NCBI RefSeq assembly: GCF_964355755.1
Contig: NC_092678.1
Location: 20,310,922 to 20,374,921, forward strand
Length of the DNA: 64,000 nucleotides
Reading direction: 5' to 3'
From: Antedon mediterranea
Lineage: Eukaryota; Echinodermata; Crinoidea; Comatulida; Antedonidae
The notes under the pieces are model-generated. The model was not told where the DNA came from and searched no databases. It worked only from the letters and a program-made list of their open reading frames with translations. The number at the start of each line of letters is the position of its first letter. Positions within the stretch are counted from its first letter, which is position 1. Shown piece by piece: positions 21,301 to 33,904 of this stretch. Position numbers and translations under genes: made by a program.

Positions 21301-24300
21301 CTCGACAATTATTATGCCATCCTTTGACATGTTTACAGTGCTTAATTGTACCTATTATGTAGCATACACCATATTACAGTATTTTACAGAATAAACTGTA
21401 TATGTTATATACAGTGTAGCATAGACGAAATTACGAGACCCATCTTTTGAATCCAATTATTAACACGATGACATCATCAAATTGACATATAAAGATAACC
21501 ATTTTAGAAGATAATTATCTAAATAATTATATTAAAACAAATTTGAAGAATTTTGGGAACGTAAAAGTGAGATGCGCTCTCGTTTAAACGCAATGAACTT
21601 TGACGCAAGAGATGAAAATATGACTTTTTGAATTCAACTGGCCATATGATGACGTCACAACATCTGATTGGCAAAATATTTACATCAATTCATATCTACA
21701 ATCCAATAGCTTCCAGAAAACGTTGTAATCATGATTATCACTTTTTAATCCGACGAGCTATAACAGATTGAAATTTACTGTAAAGATGAAAATAAGTGAC
21801 CCAAGTTATTTACGTTTTTAGACATGATGACGTCATAAAAATTAAAATTTTTTTAATTCATGCGAAAGATAGTTGATTGACGTAGACAATATTACAATTT
21901 CGGGGGAAATGGAATACGTATAAGCGAGATGCGCTTTGTTGAATGTGATGAGCAATAACGAAAGAGTAAAAAATCCTATATTTTACATTCGTGTGGCCAT
22001 ACGATGACGTCATTACATCCGAGTGGTAAAGATTCTGCATGAATTCATATCTACAACATATCTGCTTACATATTAAATTTAAAAAATTGGGGGTCGTGGA
22101 TGATCCTGAGGAGCTATAATAGATTAAAAATAGGCTTAATTTTGACAATATTTTATAACTTTTTCAACTAAAACGGGCGCAATTTGTATAAATCAACGTG
22201 TTCGTATGACGTCATTTTAATTCGCAATGATGTCAATCCTTTTTTAAATTACTAGGAAAGGCTGGAAAATCACAATTCAAGAGAAAAAAACATGTTTTTC
22301 ATGTTCCGTGCGCACCTTACGCGTAAATCTTTTCGCGCGCGCGGTAATTTTTGACATGCTCAAAATGTCATGATCAGCGCAGAAAGTTGATTAGAAATTA
22401 ATTTTGCGCATTTTGAAATTTTAAATGCGCGTGCGCGCGTAACTTCTTGTAAAACATGCCATTTTTAATCCATAGAAAGTTTGCCCTTGATATGACTTAA
22501 ATTTTCACCAAGTGTCAATACAAAATGACTTTTATTTTTTATTCTATGATCAATCATTGAAATTCATAAAATCGCGCGTAAGTCACGTTGCGCAACTCTG
22601 ACGTCATTCAAAATATGGAGGTGCACAACTTCAGGTAAATGACCATATAATGACAAAGTTATACAAAAGATATATTCACAAGCAATAGGGGATATGCTGC
22701 TCACAAAAATCAGGGAAAGAAAGAAGAACAAAGAAGATGATGAAAAAAAAGATATTTACAATCACATGGGTTATCCTGCAACTAAGTTGCGGATAACCAA
22801 CTAGATTTGAACTCGTCACTTTGACGAGTTCGGGTTATCCGCGCAAACGCAACATGCACATACTTTAAACTATATGAACTTCGACAATTATTATGCCATC
22901 CTATGACATGAATTAAGAATGTTTACAGTGCTGAATTGTACCTATTTTGTAGCATACAGCATATTACAGTGTTTACAGAATACACTGTATGTTATATACA
23001 GTGTAGAATAGACGAAATTACGAGACCCATCTTTTAAATCCAATTATTAACACGATGACGTCATCAAATTGGCATATAAAGATAACAATTTTAGAAGATA
23101 ATTATCTAAATAATTACATCAATATAAATTTTAAGAATTTTGGGCACGTGAAAGTGAGATGCGCTCTCGTTTAAACGCAATGAACTTTTACGCAAGAGAT
23201 GAAAATATGACTTTTTGAATTTAACTGGCCATATGATGACATCACAACATCTGATTGGCAAAATATTCACATGAATTCGTATCTACAATCCAATATCTTC
23301 CAGAAAACGTTTTAATCATGATTATCACTTTTTATTCTGACGAGCTATAACAGATTGAAATTTTCTGTAAAGATGAAAATAAGTGACCCACGTTATTTAC
23401 ATTTTTAGACATGATGACCTCATAAAAATTAAAATATTTTTAACTCATTTGAAAGATAGTTGATTGACGTAGACAATATTAAAATCTCGGGGGAAATGGA
23501 ATACGTATAAGCAAGATGCGCTCTGTTGAATGTGATGAGCAATAACGAAAGAGACAAAAATCCTATATTTTACATTCGTGTGGCCATACGATGACGTCAT
23601 AACATCCGAGAGGTAAAAATGTTGTATGAATTCATATCTACAATTTATCTTCTTACATAATAAATTAAAACAATTGGGGGTCACCATTGATCCTGAAGAG
23701 CTATAATAGATTCAAAATAGACATTATTTTGACAATTAATTTTGCGCATTTTGAAATTTTAAATGCGTGTGCGCGCGTAACTTCTTGTAAAACATGCCAT
23801 TTTTAATCCATAGAAAGTTTGCCCTTGATATGACTTAAATTTTCACCAAGTGTCAATACAAAATGACTTTTATCCTATGATCAATCATTGAAATTCATAA
23901 AATCGCGCGTAAGTCACGTTGCGCAACTCTGACGTCATTCAAAATATGGAGGTGCACAACTTCAGGTAAATGTCCATATAATGACAAAGTTATAAAATGT
24001 TATGTTTACACATTTTAGAGAAACGTGACTCACACAAAAAAATGGGAAAGAAATAAGAACTAGACATGAAACTCGTCACATTGACGAGTTAGTTATCCGC
24101 ACCACGACAAACGCCACGTGCACGTCATAAGTTGGAATATTGCACACAGATAAAGATTATGGAATTATGACAAGAACTGAAGAATATGATATGCTGTTAG
24201 TGCTGAATTCTGTCAATTTTGTGTCATATAGTATATACGGTACATGCAAACAGTATAATCTGTATACATATTACATACAGTGTAGAATAGGTGAAATTAC

Positions 24301-27163
24301 GGGACCCGCCATTTATTCCAATTTTTAACATGGCGACGGTATCAAAATGAAACACTTAGATAACAATTTCAGAAGGAAATAATCTCAGGAACAACATATT
24401 AACGTGTAGAAGAAATTTGAATACGTAAAATATAGATGCGCACCCTTTTAAATGTGATGAACTATTACGCAAAATATGAAAATACGTCTTTTTTTATTCA
24501 ACTGGCCATATGATGACGTCACAACACCTGATTGGCAAACTGTTTATATGAATTCGTATATACAGTCCAATAGCTTCCAGAAAACGTTTTAATCATGATT
24601 ATCACTTATTATTCTGACGAGCTATAACAGATTGAAACTTACTGTAAAGATGAAAATACGTGATAATATGCTTTACATTTTTAGACATAATGACGTCATA
24701 AAAATTAAAATATTTTTTACTCATGGAAAGATAATTGATTGACCTACATAATATTAAATATCGGAGGAAATGGAATACGGATAACCGAGATGCGCTCTAT
24801 TGAAAGTGATGAGCAATAACGAAAGAGACAAAAATCCTATATTTTACATTCGTGTGGCCATACGATGACGTCATAACTTCCGAGAGGTAAAAATTCTGCA
24901 TGAATTTATATCTACAATTTATCTTCTTGCATAATAAGTTAAAACAAATTGGGGTCACCTTTGATCCTGACGAGCTATAATAGATTCAAAATAGGCATAA
25001 TTTTGACAATATTTTGTCACTTTTGCAACTAAAACGCATGCAAATGGTCTAAATCAACGTGTACGTATGACGTCATTTTAACTTGAAATGATGTCAATCT
25101 TGTTTAAAATGACTACGAAAGGCTGGACACTCAAAATTCAAGAAAAAAAACATGGTTTTCATACTCCGTGCGCCCCTTACGCGTAATTTTTTTCGCGCGC
25201 GTGGGAATTTTTGACATGCTCAAAATGTCATGATCAGCGTAGAAAGTTGATTAGAAATTAATTTTGCGCATTTTGAAATTTTAAATGCGCGTGCGCGCGT
25301 AACTTCTTGTAAAAAATGCCATTTTTAATCCATAGAATATTTGCACTTGATATGACTTAAATTTTCACAAAGTGTCAAAACAAAATTACGCTTGGTTTTT
25401 AATCTATGGTCAATCATAGTCACGTTGCGCAACTCTGACGTCATTCAAAAATAGGAGGTGCACAACTTCACGTATATGCACATATGTTGACAAAGTTATG
25501 AAATGTTATGTTTACAAGTTTTTGAGATACGTGAGACACAAAAATGGGGGAGAAAGAAATAAGAACTAGACATGTAACTCGTCACTTTGACGAGTTAGTT
25601 ATCCGCACGACAAACGCCACGTGCACGTCATACGTTGGAATATTCCACACGGAAAAAGATTATGGCATTACTGTATGACCTGAACTGATGAATATGATAT
25701 GTTGTTAGTGCTGAATTCTGTCAATTTTGTGTCATATAGTATATAGTACAAACAGTAAATCTGTATACATATTACATACAGTGTAAAATAGGTGAAATTA
25801 CGGGACCCCCCGTTTATTCCTATTTTTAACATGGCGACGGTATCAAAATGAAACACTAAGATAGCAATTTCGGATGAATATTATCTCAGTAACAACATAT
25901 TAACATGTAGAAGAAATTTGAATACGTAAAATATAGATGCGCGCTCTTTTAAATGTGATGAACTATGACGCAAAAGATGAAAATACGACTTTTTTTATTC
26001 AACTGGCCATATGATGACGTCACAACGTCGGATTGGAAAAATGTTGACATGAATTTGTATTTACAATACAATAGCTTCCAGAAAACGTTTTAATCATGAT
26101 TACCGCTTTTTATTCTGACGAGCTATAACAGATTGAAAGTTACTGTAAAGATGAAAATAAGTGACCCACGTTATTTACATTTTTAGACATGATGACGTCA
26201 AAAAAATTAAAATATTTTTAACCCATGCGAAAGGTAGTTGATTGACCTAGAAAATATCAAAATCTGGGTTAAAATGAAAAAAGGATAAGTGGAGATGCGC
26301 TCTATTAAATGTGATGCTCTATGACGAAAGATACAAAAATCCTATATTTTATATTCGCATGGCCATACGATGACGTCAAAATGTCCTGTTAGCAATATTG
26401 ATGCATGATACGATATCTACAACTCATCATCTTCCAGAATACGTAATAAAAATAACTTTTACCGTTTAGTTTAGAAACTAAGACTGTTTTAAAAAAGGTA
26501 TAATTTTGACAAATTTTAAGGAATTTTTTAACTTTTTCATCAAAAACGTACGTAAATTATCCAATTCGACGTGCTCGTATGACGTTAATTTTAAGTCGAA
26601 ACTGTTTAAAAGTTGGTAAAAGTACTTGAAATGGCTGGAAAAACATAAATCACGAGAAAAAAATTGTTTTCAACGCTACGTGCGCACAACGTGCGTAAAA
26701 ATATGCGCTCGTGTGGGAATTTTTTACATGCTCAAAATGACATAAAACGCGTAGAAAGTTGATTAGAAATTGATTTTTTCGCATTTTGAAATTTTAAACG
26801 CGCGTGCGCGCGTAACTTCGTGTGAAACATGCCATTTTTTTCCCACAGTCAGTTAGCGCAAGATATAACTTAAAGTTTTTCTAAGTTTCAAATTAAAATG
26901 TTATATGGTTTTCGATCTATGTTAAATACGCGAAATTCATAAAAACGCGCGTAAGTCACGTTTCGCAACTCTGACGTCATTCACAATAGCAGGTGCACAA
27001 CTTCACGTGAATGCCCACATGTTGACAAAGTTATAAAATGTTATGTTTACACGTTTTTGAGTTACACGTGACACAAAAATGACAGAAAGAAAGAAGAATA
27101 CAGAAAAAAAAAAGATTATGAAACAGGACAGTTACAAGGAGTTATCCGCTGAATGCGGATAAC
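18393..27163 (+). repeat. Six tandem ~1.3-1.6-kb repeats rich in TGACGTCA palindromes
   Basis: Units start near 18393, 19919, 21520, 23105, 24375 and 25886, all in the same orientation. Each starts with an 'ACAACATATTA'-like sequence and 'GATGCGCGCTCTTTTAAA'. Each holds two diverged half-repeats with 'GGCCATATGATGACGTCA' or 'GGCCATACGATGACGTCA', then 'GCGCGTAAGTCACGTT'-type sequence, and ends with an 'AACTCGTCA...TGACGAGTT' hairpin and GTTATCCGC. Units four and six are shorter through internal deletion. I counted about 23 perfect TGACGTCA octamers. All open frames inside are short and unshared between units. It could be a satellite or a head-to-tail array of an unknown element. Confidence 0.85.
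19608..19628. repeat. Hairpin marking the end region of a repeat unit
   Basis: 'AACTCGTCACTTTGACGAGT' plus T is a 9-bp-arm palindrome, followed by GTTATCCGCAC. Equivalent hairpins are at 21231-21251, 22810-22830, 24070-24090 and 25576-25596. Some units add a second hairpin, GTTATCC...GGATAAC (for example 21127-21154 and 27141-27163). Confidence 0.8.
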
Positions 27164-27875
27164 AGTTTCCACTTCCCCTTTTGTTAAGCCAAGCATGAAA
27201 CCAATCCTTGCTACTTTTTTCCCAATGTGTTTTGAGATTTCAGAAACATGTTCCGGTTCAACTCTTGCCCTATCCTCTATGAAAATAAAATATGTTTTTA
27301 TTCAATAATAATAATAAATTTGGACTTTTAAGCACATAATGTCATAAATGCGCTTCACATAAAAAAAGTAATCCATGAAATAAATAAAATAAAAATTAAA
27401 TATAAGGATCTATTTTTTTTTTTTTATTTATCTTCCGCCGACAAAAATAGGGTGAAATCAAATGACAGAAATCTATTTAGGCGTTACTGTATACCATTAA
27501 AAACAAATTATAGGTACGCTATATGAAAACAAAAAAGTGTTTTAAGCAATAATTCATAGAAGTTAAAACACATTATGTTTAATTTTTTAAAGCACGCAAA
27601 TCAAAGAATATTGAACGATCTTAATTCTTACGATAGCACCATTTTGGTAGAACCACTGATAATTGACTGTTTTCTGGTATATCAGGAAGGCTGGAGGTCG
27701 AGGAACGTCGTCTTGGAAACCTCTTTTTTAAAGCAGCAGATTTCCCTAAATTTCCACTACCTTTTTTGACGAAAACGTCATCAGACTTCATAAGTGGCTC
27801 TTGTTCCTCAATCGCTAAATAATAATAATATAATTTCAATATTACACATATCTTTTTAATTGTCAAAATGATTGA
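27164..27875 (-). pseudogene. Inverted truncated copy of the receptor gene (linker exon plus start of death domain)
   Basis: Read on the minus strand it matches 47828-48591 of copy B over about 710 bp, with small indels. The linker exon equivalent (27632-27814, 183 nt) keeps its length, open frame and splice signals. It differs by substitutions such as RRR for RQR and PDIPE for PDVPE. The death-domain exon starts at 27276 but is cut off after 113 of 288 nt, exactly where the GTTATCC-type hairpin of the satellite array ends. It cannot encode a full product. The homology breaks at 27875. Confidence 0.85.
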
Positions 27876-28590
27876 AATCTTGAAAAGATCCTCTAAAGAT
27901 GATGAAACTTGTCGTAGAGTTAACAAAAATGTGAACAAGGTAGACATTTTAGGCCAGACATGTGTAGAGTTTCCATCAGACCTCCCAACCCCAGGATAAG
28001 TCAGGAGTCTCCTGATATATCAAGTCATCTTCCACTAATCTCCTGCTAAAATAGAATTTCTCCCAATTTGTTTATGCAAAAAAACATCCTTATGGATAAA
28101 TGTATTACTTTAGGCTCTACTACAAGGCAAGGCAAAAATGTATTGCTCTAAAGCATTTACATCTGCCATACCCATTGTTTACTAGAATTATTAGTGATAG
28201 CACCTCTATAGTTTTTATTGCACCTTCTCTTGTTTTAAATGCTATCATAAACAATTATTCTAATATTTCATTTATTTAACTTGGGGCCTCTGTCTTTTCT
28301 GAAGATAGTATTGCATGACAATAGAAGTAAGACAATAAATAGCAGACTTGAATTGGGGTGTGAGAAGGTATGGAGATAGGAATGGATCAGGGAAGGTGTT
28401 GCTGAGGATATCAAAAGAATTTGTGCAAAAAAAGCAGTAGAAAAAGCTATAGAAATTCAAATTCTATTCATTTCCGCAGTTTTCCTGAATTCAATCTTTA
28501 TTAACATATGATGCAGTGAAATGTATATAAATGTAAAGTTTTATATCAATATGGCAATACTTAATTTTTTCTGAATGTTTGTTTATTCAG
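27876..28590. other. AT-rich DNA upstream of copy A exons
   Basis: No supported exon or recognised repeat. A short motif set 'AGGAGTCTCCTGATATATCA' with partial palindromy lies near 28005. It may be intron of copy A. Confidence 0.45.
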
Positions 28591-28629
28591 GTAATGATAA
28601 TGTACAAAATACTACTACTCCTGCACAAG
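28591..28629 (+). CDS. Copy A linker exon a
   Basis: 39 nt, phase 1-1, between 'GTTTATTCAG' and donor 'GTATGT', encoding 'NDNVQNTTTPAQ' after a split Gly. Confidence 0.55.
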
Positions 28630-31261
28630 GTATGTGTACTCTTTGTTTATTTTCATCATTATATAATATCATAATTACATATATATTGTATACAATATAA
28701 TACTGTATTTATTTTTGTTAATGAACAGGTACAGTTCATTATTTTAATTGCTCACTATTCACTTTTCATTCTGAATAGACAAAATGATATAAATTAAAAC
28801 TAATTATTTTTTTTTTAAAATCAGATAGTGTATTTGAAGAGGAAAATGACAAGACTGAAGGTAAGTTGGATAGTCAAAAATGGACACAAATTCTCTGTGG
28901 GAGGGGGTTTTAGACGTTTTATAGACCATAGATATTAAGAAATCAGTTATTTCTTGCCAATAGTCTAATACAAGTGTTATATGGTAGAAAGAAATTAGGC
29001 CCCTACTTGTTGATTTATGTATCAAATTTAACGCTCGGACAGAAAGGTCTAATATTAGTTAACTTACAACATAAATTAATCAACTAGCGTTCACACGATT
29101 GTTTTATGGGAATTTTCCAATGAACAAACTAAGTCATCACAACGCTATTCCTGGGACGATTCGTCCCAGGGATTCTTTTTGTGCTTCACGAAAATTGTAC
29201 ATAATTTTTGCCCTAAATTCACCCATGAATAGGAGAGTCAAAATAAATCATTGAACAAGAGTACAAATACTGAAATGTTATTACTGTTGTTTTAGGAACT
29301 GACAATCCTGAGAAAAAGCCTCTTATGAATCCTAATGGAAGTTCTGTGAAACAAACTAATGGAAGTTCAAGGAAGGGTAAAAGAAGTCTTATGAGCCAAC
29401 GTTCATCCATCTCCAGTCTTCCTGATTTACCTGAAGATGGACCTCTAAGTCTACCTAGCTGGTGTTACCGTAAGATAAAGATATTTAAACCTACCTTATT
29501 ATTGAAATGATATCTGTCAACATCAAGTATGCCATCTTCTTTCTAAGAAGCATACAAGATTGTTTTCATTCATAAGTTTTCTTTTTTATAGAGGACAATG
29601 CAAGAGTTCAAAAGGAACACATATTAAACATCGCACCACACATTGGGAAAGAAGTAACAAGGATGGGTTTAAAACTTAACTTTACAAATGGTGAAATGGA
29701 AACTATTGAGCATAAGCACGATTCAGATCTATTGAAACAAAATTTAGTGGTATTACAGCAGTGGGTGGAAAAAACAGGTGTTCATGCTAAGAAGGGTGTT
29801 CTTGCACAGGCTCTTGATGATGTTGGAAAAGCAGAGTTTGCGATGAAATATTTGTGGTCTGATCAAGAATGGAAACAAGGTATTTAATTGAGTTAAACAT
29901 TTTCAAAAACTTTTTTTTCATAATATTGTATTGTTTTTAATATTTTGTTTACCATATTTATATTTAAAGAGAAATCTAGTCTTATTGCTGTTTAATATTT
30001 TGTTTAGGAATGTCAAATTTTGTCACATTTTGGGAAACAAGAAAAAGTCAGGAATTTGAGGTCAAACTTGATTCTGGTTAGTATTCTCTGATGAAATATG
30101 GTCAAATGATTAAATTCGAAATCAAAGACCCTAGACCTATATTTTTTACCTATTTTAAGGTCACACACTACATTTATGTAAAATAAATACTATATTGACC
30201 TATTGCGATAATTTCTTTCTTTAAATGGTTAAAGTGTAAAAAAATAAGTCATTTCTAATAATTTAGGCAGCCCGCTCTAATTCCCAACATGCATTTGATG
30301 ATATTTCTATTGGTATCTTCTTCTTTTTGCTAAAAAAAACCCCCCAAAAAACAGGATTATGTTTAATCATAATCACCAATAAATTAATATTTTTAATCTT
30401 CTCTGTTCCTTCTTATTTTGTCCCAAATAGCGATGACATATTCCTCGTTTATAATGAATGATATATTCACAATGTTTAGAATTTATAAATTATTTTATAG
30501 GTTATTTTGGTGGCAAGGACTGGACAAAGCAAAGCACATGGCAAGGGATCTGGGATATTATGTTAGAAAACGACTATGGAAGTTTTAGACAACTAAAATT
30601 AGCTTGCGGCACTGTAGAGCTACAACAACCTTGTCTTCATTGTATACAAAGATGTCCGTATTTTAACCCTTCAAGTCATAGTTTGGATCACGATTCAGTA
30701 CCACTGATGAATTCACAGTGCGAAAATCGAAAACCTGTTAGTGTTCCTCATGGGGTTAATTGTTTATTTTCTGCCGCATCTATTATTTATTCCGGTTCAG
30801 AAGATCATTTCCTTGAGTTAAAACTACGAACAGTTATTGAGTTGACCTATCATAAAGATTATTATTTGAATCAAGAAACACTTATCCATTGTATAAAAGC
30901 TGAGTATGCACTGAGTCCAGAAGAGAACATTAAATTAACCAAACCGAAACATATAGAAGCACATTTTGAAAGTTTAGTTCGGAAAACATTAGGTAACCAA
31001 AGTGATTTCAGCCTACTGGGAAACTCCATCCATTTGTTCGGCCTTGCTTCAGTTCTAAACTGTAACATTCAGTCCGTCTATCCTACAATAGGTGCATCTG
31101 AAACAAGCCCTTTGAATGTACTTATCACTCCACGTAAAAAGGAGATAGAAGATCCAGCAACTGTTTTCATTATGTGGTCTAGGCACACACCAATACCTGA
31201 AGATGGACAGTTTGTTCCTAACCACTTTGTCCCTCTTCTTCAAATACCAACCACACATTAG
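28591..31261 (+). CDS. Copy A: death-domain plus OTU/vertnin-like protein (gene model, 5' end missing)
   Basis: Six exons, all joined in phase 1: 28591-28629, 28825-28860, 29296-29469, 29592-29879, 30008-30076 and 30501-31261 (TAG). They encode about 454 residues: an acidic/Ser-rich linker, a death domain of about 90 residues, a 23-residue spacer, then a 252-residue C-terminal domain with 'GVNCLF' and 'PNHFVPLL', the Cys and His motifs of OTU/vertnin-like proteins. Exon lengths for the last part equal those of copy B. No membrane exon was found next to it; upstream exons may be the linker chain at 2542-14026. Likely role (inference): cytoplasmic signalling through death-domain contacts combined with ubiquitin-directed or related activity. 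The usual Asp before the OTU Cys motif is His here. Confidence 0.75.
28825..28860 (+). CDS. Copy A linker exon b
   Basis: 36 nt, phase 1-1, between 'TTAAAATCAG' and donor 'GTAAGT', encoding 'DSVFEEENDKTE'. Confidence 0.55.
29296..29469 (+). CDS. Copy A linker exon c, Ser/Lys-rich
   Basis: 174 nt, phase 1-1, between 'GTTGTTTTAG' and donor 'GTAAGA'. It contains 'EKKPLM', 'SQRSSISSLPDLPED' and ends 'PSWCY'. Copy B has the parallel 'EEQEPLM', 'RSSTSSLPDVPEN' and 'KWCY' at 47889-48071. The conserved RSS-SSLPD block is a candidate docking or phosphorylation motif (inference). Confidence 0.75.
29592..29879 (+). CDS. Copy A death-domain exon
   Basis: 288 nt, phase 1-1. Residues run 'HIGKEVTRMGLKLNFTNGE' (helix 1-2 of death domains), 'LVVLQQWVEKTG' (the conserved Trp of helix 4-5) and 'VLAQALDDVGKAEFAMKYL' (helix 5-6). 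Death domains recruit adaptors such as FADD-like proteins through homotypic contacts. It aligns without gaps with the exon at 48469-48756. Confidence 0.8.
30008..30076 (+). CDS. Copy A spacer exon
   Basis: 69 nt, phase 1-1, encoding 'FWETRKSQEFEVKLDS'. It parallels copy B 49197-49274, which has 'FWKRRKSRELVIKLDS' and three extra residues. Confidence 0.7.
30501..31261 (+). CDS. Copy A C-terminal OTU/vertnin-like domain exon
   Basis: 761 nt, 252 residues, TAG stop. Order of motifs: 'DWTKQSTWQGIWDIML', 'GVNCLF' (Cys codon 30761-30763), 'LELKLRTVIELTYHKDYY', 'FGLASVLNCNIQSVYP', 'VFIMWSRHTP' and 'PNHFVPLL' (His codon 31223-31225). The NCLF plus later NHF pattern is that of OTU-fold cysteine peptidases, and the VYP, MWS and PNHFVPL blocks are typical of vertnin-like proteins. 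The residue two before Val-Asn-Cys is His, where copy B has Asp. Catalytic activity is not proven. Confidence 0.7.
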
Positions 31262-31835
31262 GCCGTTTTTTTCCCACACAGAATAATAGTCCCTTGTTAG
31301 TTTTATCGAGAATGTAATGAAATCAACTGTTGAGGGCGCTATGTTGTGACTTCCTCTTCCTCTGCGTTTTTTATTACCTTGTTCTCATTTGACTTTGTCC
31401 TTGACTGGTTATTTTTTCGGGGCGAATTTAGAGTTGTTCAAACATTATTTGCTTTGAACTTTTTAAAATTAGTTTTACTGAAAAAAAATATTTTGTGATC
31501 GGGGTTTAAGATAAAAACTAATTCTTTCTGCATTGACAAATTTCAAACCCATCTTAATTTTTATTTGATCCGTCTACAAACAAGTGTCCTTTAAAATTTT
31601 ATTTTGGCAAGAATATTCCGATATTCAACTTTCTATGCAAGAAAATATGATAAGGGTGGTTAAAAGATTGAATGCAAAACCTTGAAGTAGTTTTAAATTT
31701 GAATACTGTTATTGTAAAATAATCGTTTTATTTTTTATTTTAACAAATCCTTACTACAGTACTTACTGCTACTGTTTGGGACCACAGAAGGTAAAGGCTG
31801 ATTTTAACCTCAAAATAAAAAATAAAAAATTATAT
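31262..31835 (+). other. Probable 3' UTR of copy A with poly(A) signal
   Basis: Sequence after the stop is well conserved with copy B (50301-50835), including 'TCAACTGTTGAGGGCGCTAT'. AATAAA motifs in 'CCTCAAAATAAAAAATAAAA' near 31809-31828 are candidate poly(A) signals and are preserved in copy B near 50813. Confidence 0.5.
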
Positions 31836-33904
31836 TAACAATTTTTAGAATTAATTAAGGTTTTATAATTGGTATAATTAGTCGAGGTAAATGTAATATA
31901 TTCATTACAATGGCTGATATATATTATGCATATTTGTGAAAAAGGAAAGTATTTTTAGATATATTTTCAATTACTATATGACAGTAGATACAAGTTTACT
32001 TGTAATTTGTAAATCAATATAATTGAACAAATTTTATATTTCTTTGAGTTAAACTAAACATTTTAAATGTAAAAAGCAAAAGTGGGCTTATGTTTAAATG
32101 GAACTGAAAGAAACTTTGTTGACCGAGTGATCCGAGAAACTGACCTCAACTGACCACACAGCTACGCAAAATAGGTCGACATAAGCTGAGTTGATTAGCG
32201 GAAATAATAGGGGAAAAAAAACTGTGGACATGACCACGACCAGTTGTAATGTCAACATGGATCTTGTGCACATTGGTTCTACTCCCTCAATTACAGATTA
32301 CATCGCGTACGCAGTATGAGTAACCATGACTAGAATTAGGGCTTGTACACTACTAGTTACTTTCATTTAAGTTTTAATGTTCATATCGGCGTATATTAAC
32401 TTAATACTGATGTTTTTTATCAAAGTCTGTATAACAGGTGATATTGAACAAATTCCAATATCAATCATTCCTAATGAAAATCTGTGTTTGTGTGTTTAAA
32501 AAACAAATTAGAAATAGTTTTATTTCAATTGAGTATCAATGTGTATTGGTATTGTTACTGATGTATGTGCTACTTAAAAATGTAAGTATTTGGATGTTAC
32601 TTTTAGTAAAAAAGAATCACTCAACTCATCATTGTATCTCTGTACATATATATTACTGTATCATAGGCAATTATTTGATACAGCATAACATGTTCATCAC
32701 ATGTGGTACAGTACCTGTATCATGGAATGTTAGGTTAAGATTACAAAATGATGCATGTGACATACATGTGTCACTGTTTCACAGAATCTACCTTTGATAC
32801 TGGACAAAGTACAGATACAGTACTGAGAATTAAGTGTATAACTTAACTACTACACACATCTTTCATTTGTAGCTGCTTGTATATTATGGGTACTAGAACA
32901 AAATAGCTATACATATCAATATATTTTATATTTAATATATTATGTGGATTGTGATTTTTGTGTGTTATAAGCGTCAATATTGAAACAGAAATATTAATTC
33001 TGTATTCTTGTAGTTTAATAACAAATGTATAACCAAAGTAGATAAGTATTATATTTTTAAATGACAAAACCAATTGTAACTAATTAAATATATAACAATT
33101 GTATTTATGTATTGTAATAATTAAGTGTCTTTATCACATCATTATGTATGGTAGATGGGAAAGAAGATATTTTTAAATTGTATTGTAAAGAAAGTTTTTT
33201 ATACTAATAATACCATACATATCAATTTTATAAAATACATTTTTTTTAACTTTAAAAATAGTTTAAATCTGCATATTTTCACATGTAGATAAATAAGATG
33301 TATGCAAATTCAATTGTTTGTTTGTCTTTTCACTATAAATCCCACCTGAATGATTGACCCCACACTTGACCCAATGTTGATTCCCACTGAGGCCACCTTT
33401 ATTTCACCTTTATATATAGAGGGTAACAGAGTCTTTAGCACAAAAAGTATATATTTTTTTTTAATATGAAAAATTTCTGTTAATCTATAGATTCTGATTG
33501 GTCAATTATCCTTGCGTCCTATGGCAACCATGCTTTATGATAATTCAATGTATTTGGTGCTAATAGTTAGATAAATTGTTTTAATATTTTATTATTCATC
33601 ATTTTACTAATGTATTTGCACTGCCCGGCTATAATATTTTGCCATTATTATAATTATGTCTTCAATTAATGTATGGCGATGCTGTCTTGTAAATAACTTA
33701 CTAAGTGTCGGTTGAAAAGAGGTTGGGGGGTGGGTGTGTAGAGGTGAGGGTGAGGGAGATATCATTACTCATTCCATGTGATATACTTTAGTACTATTCC
33801 ACTGTACATATTCATAGTGTTTTTGTCCTTTTAGATTATTTCGACATATGAAAATACAGATAATAGGATGTCTTATATCGAAGTAAAAAAATGTGGTAAT
33901 TTTG

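Noticed and set aside
21858-23687. Similar minus-strand frames at 21858-22148 and 23445-23687 as a gene family
   Set aside because: They lie at equivalent places in the tandem satellite units and are broken in the other units.
32438-32797. 119-residue frame downstream of copy A
   Set aside because: The matching segment in copy B (51558-51779) does not preserve the frame length; low-complexity hydrophobic translation of AT-rich DNA.
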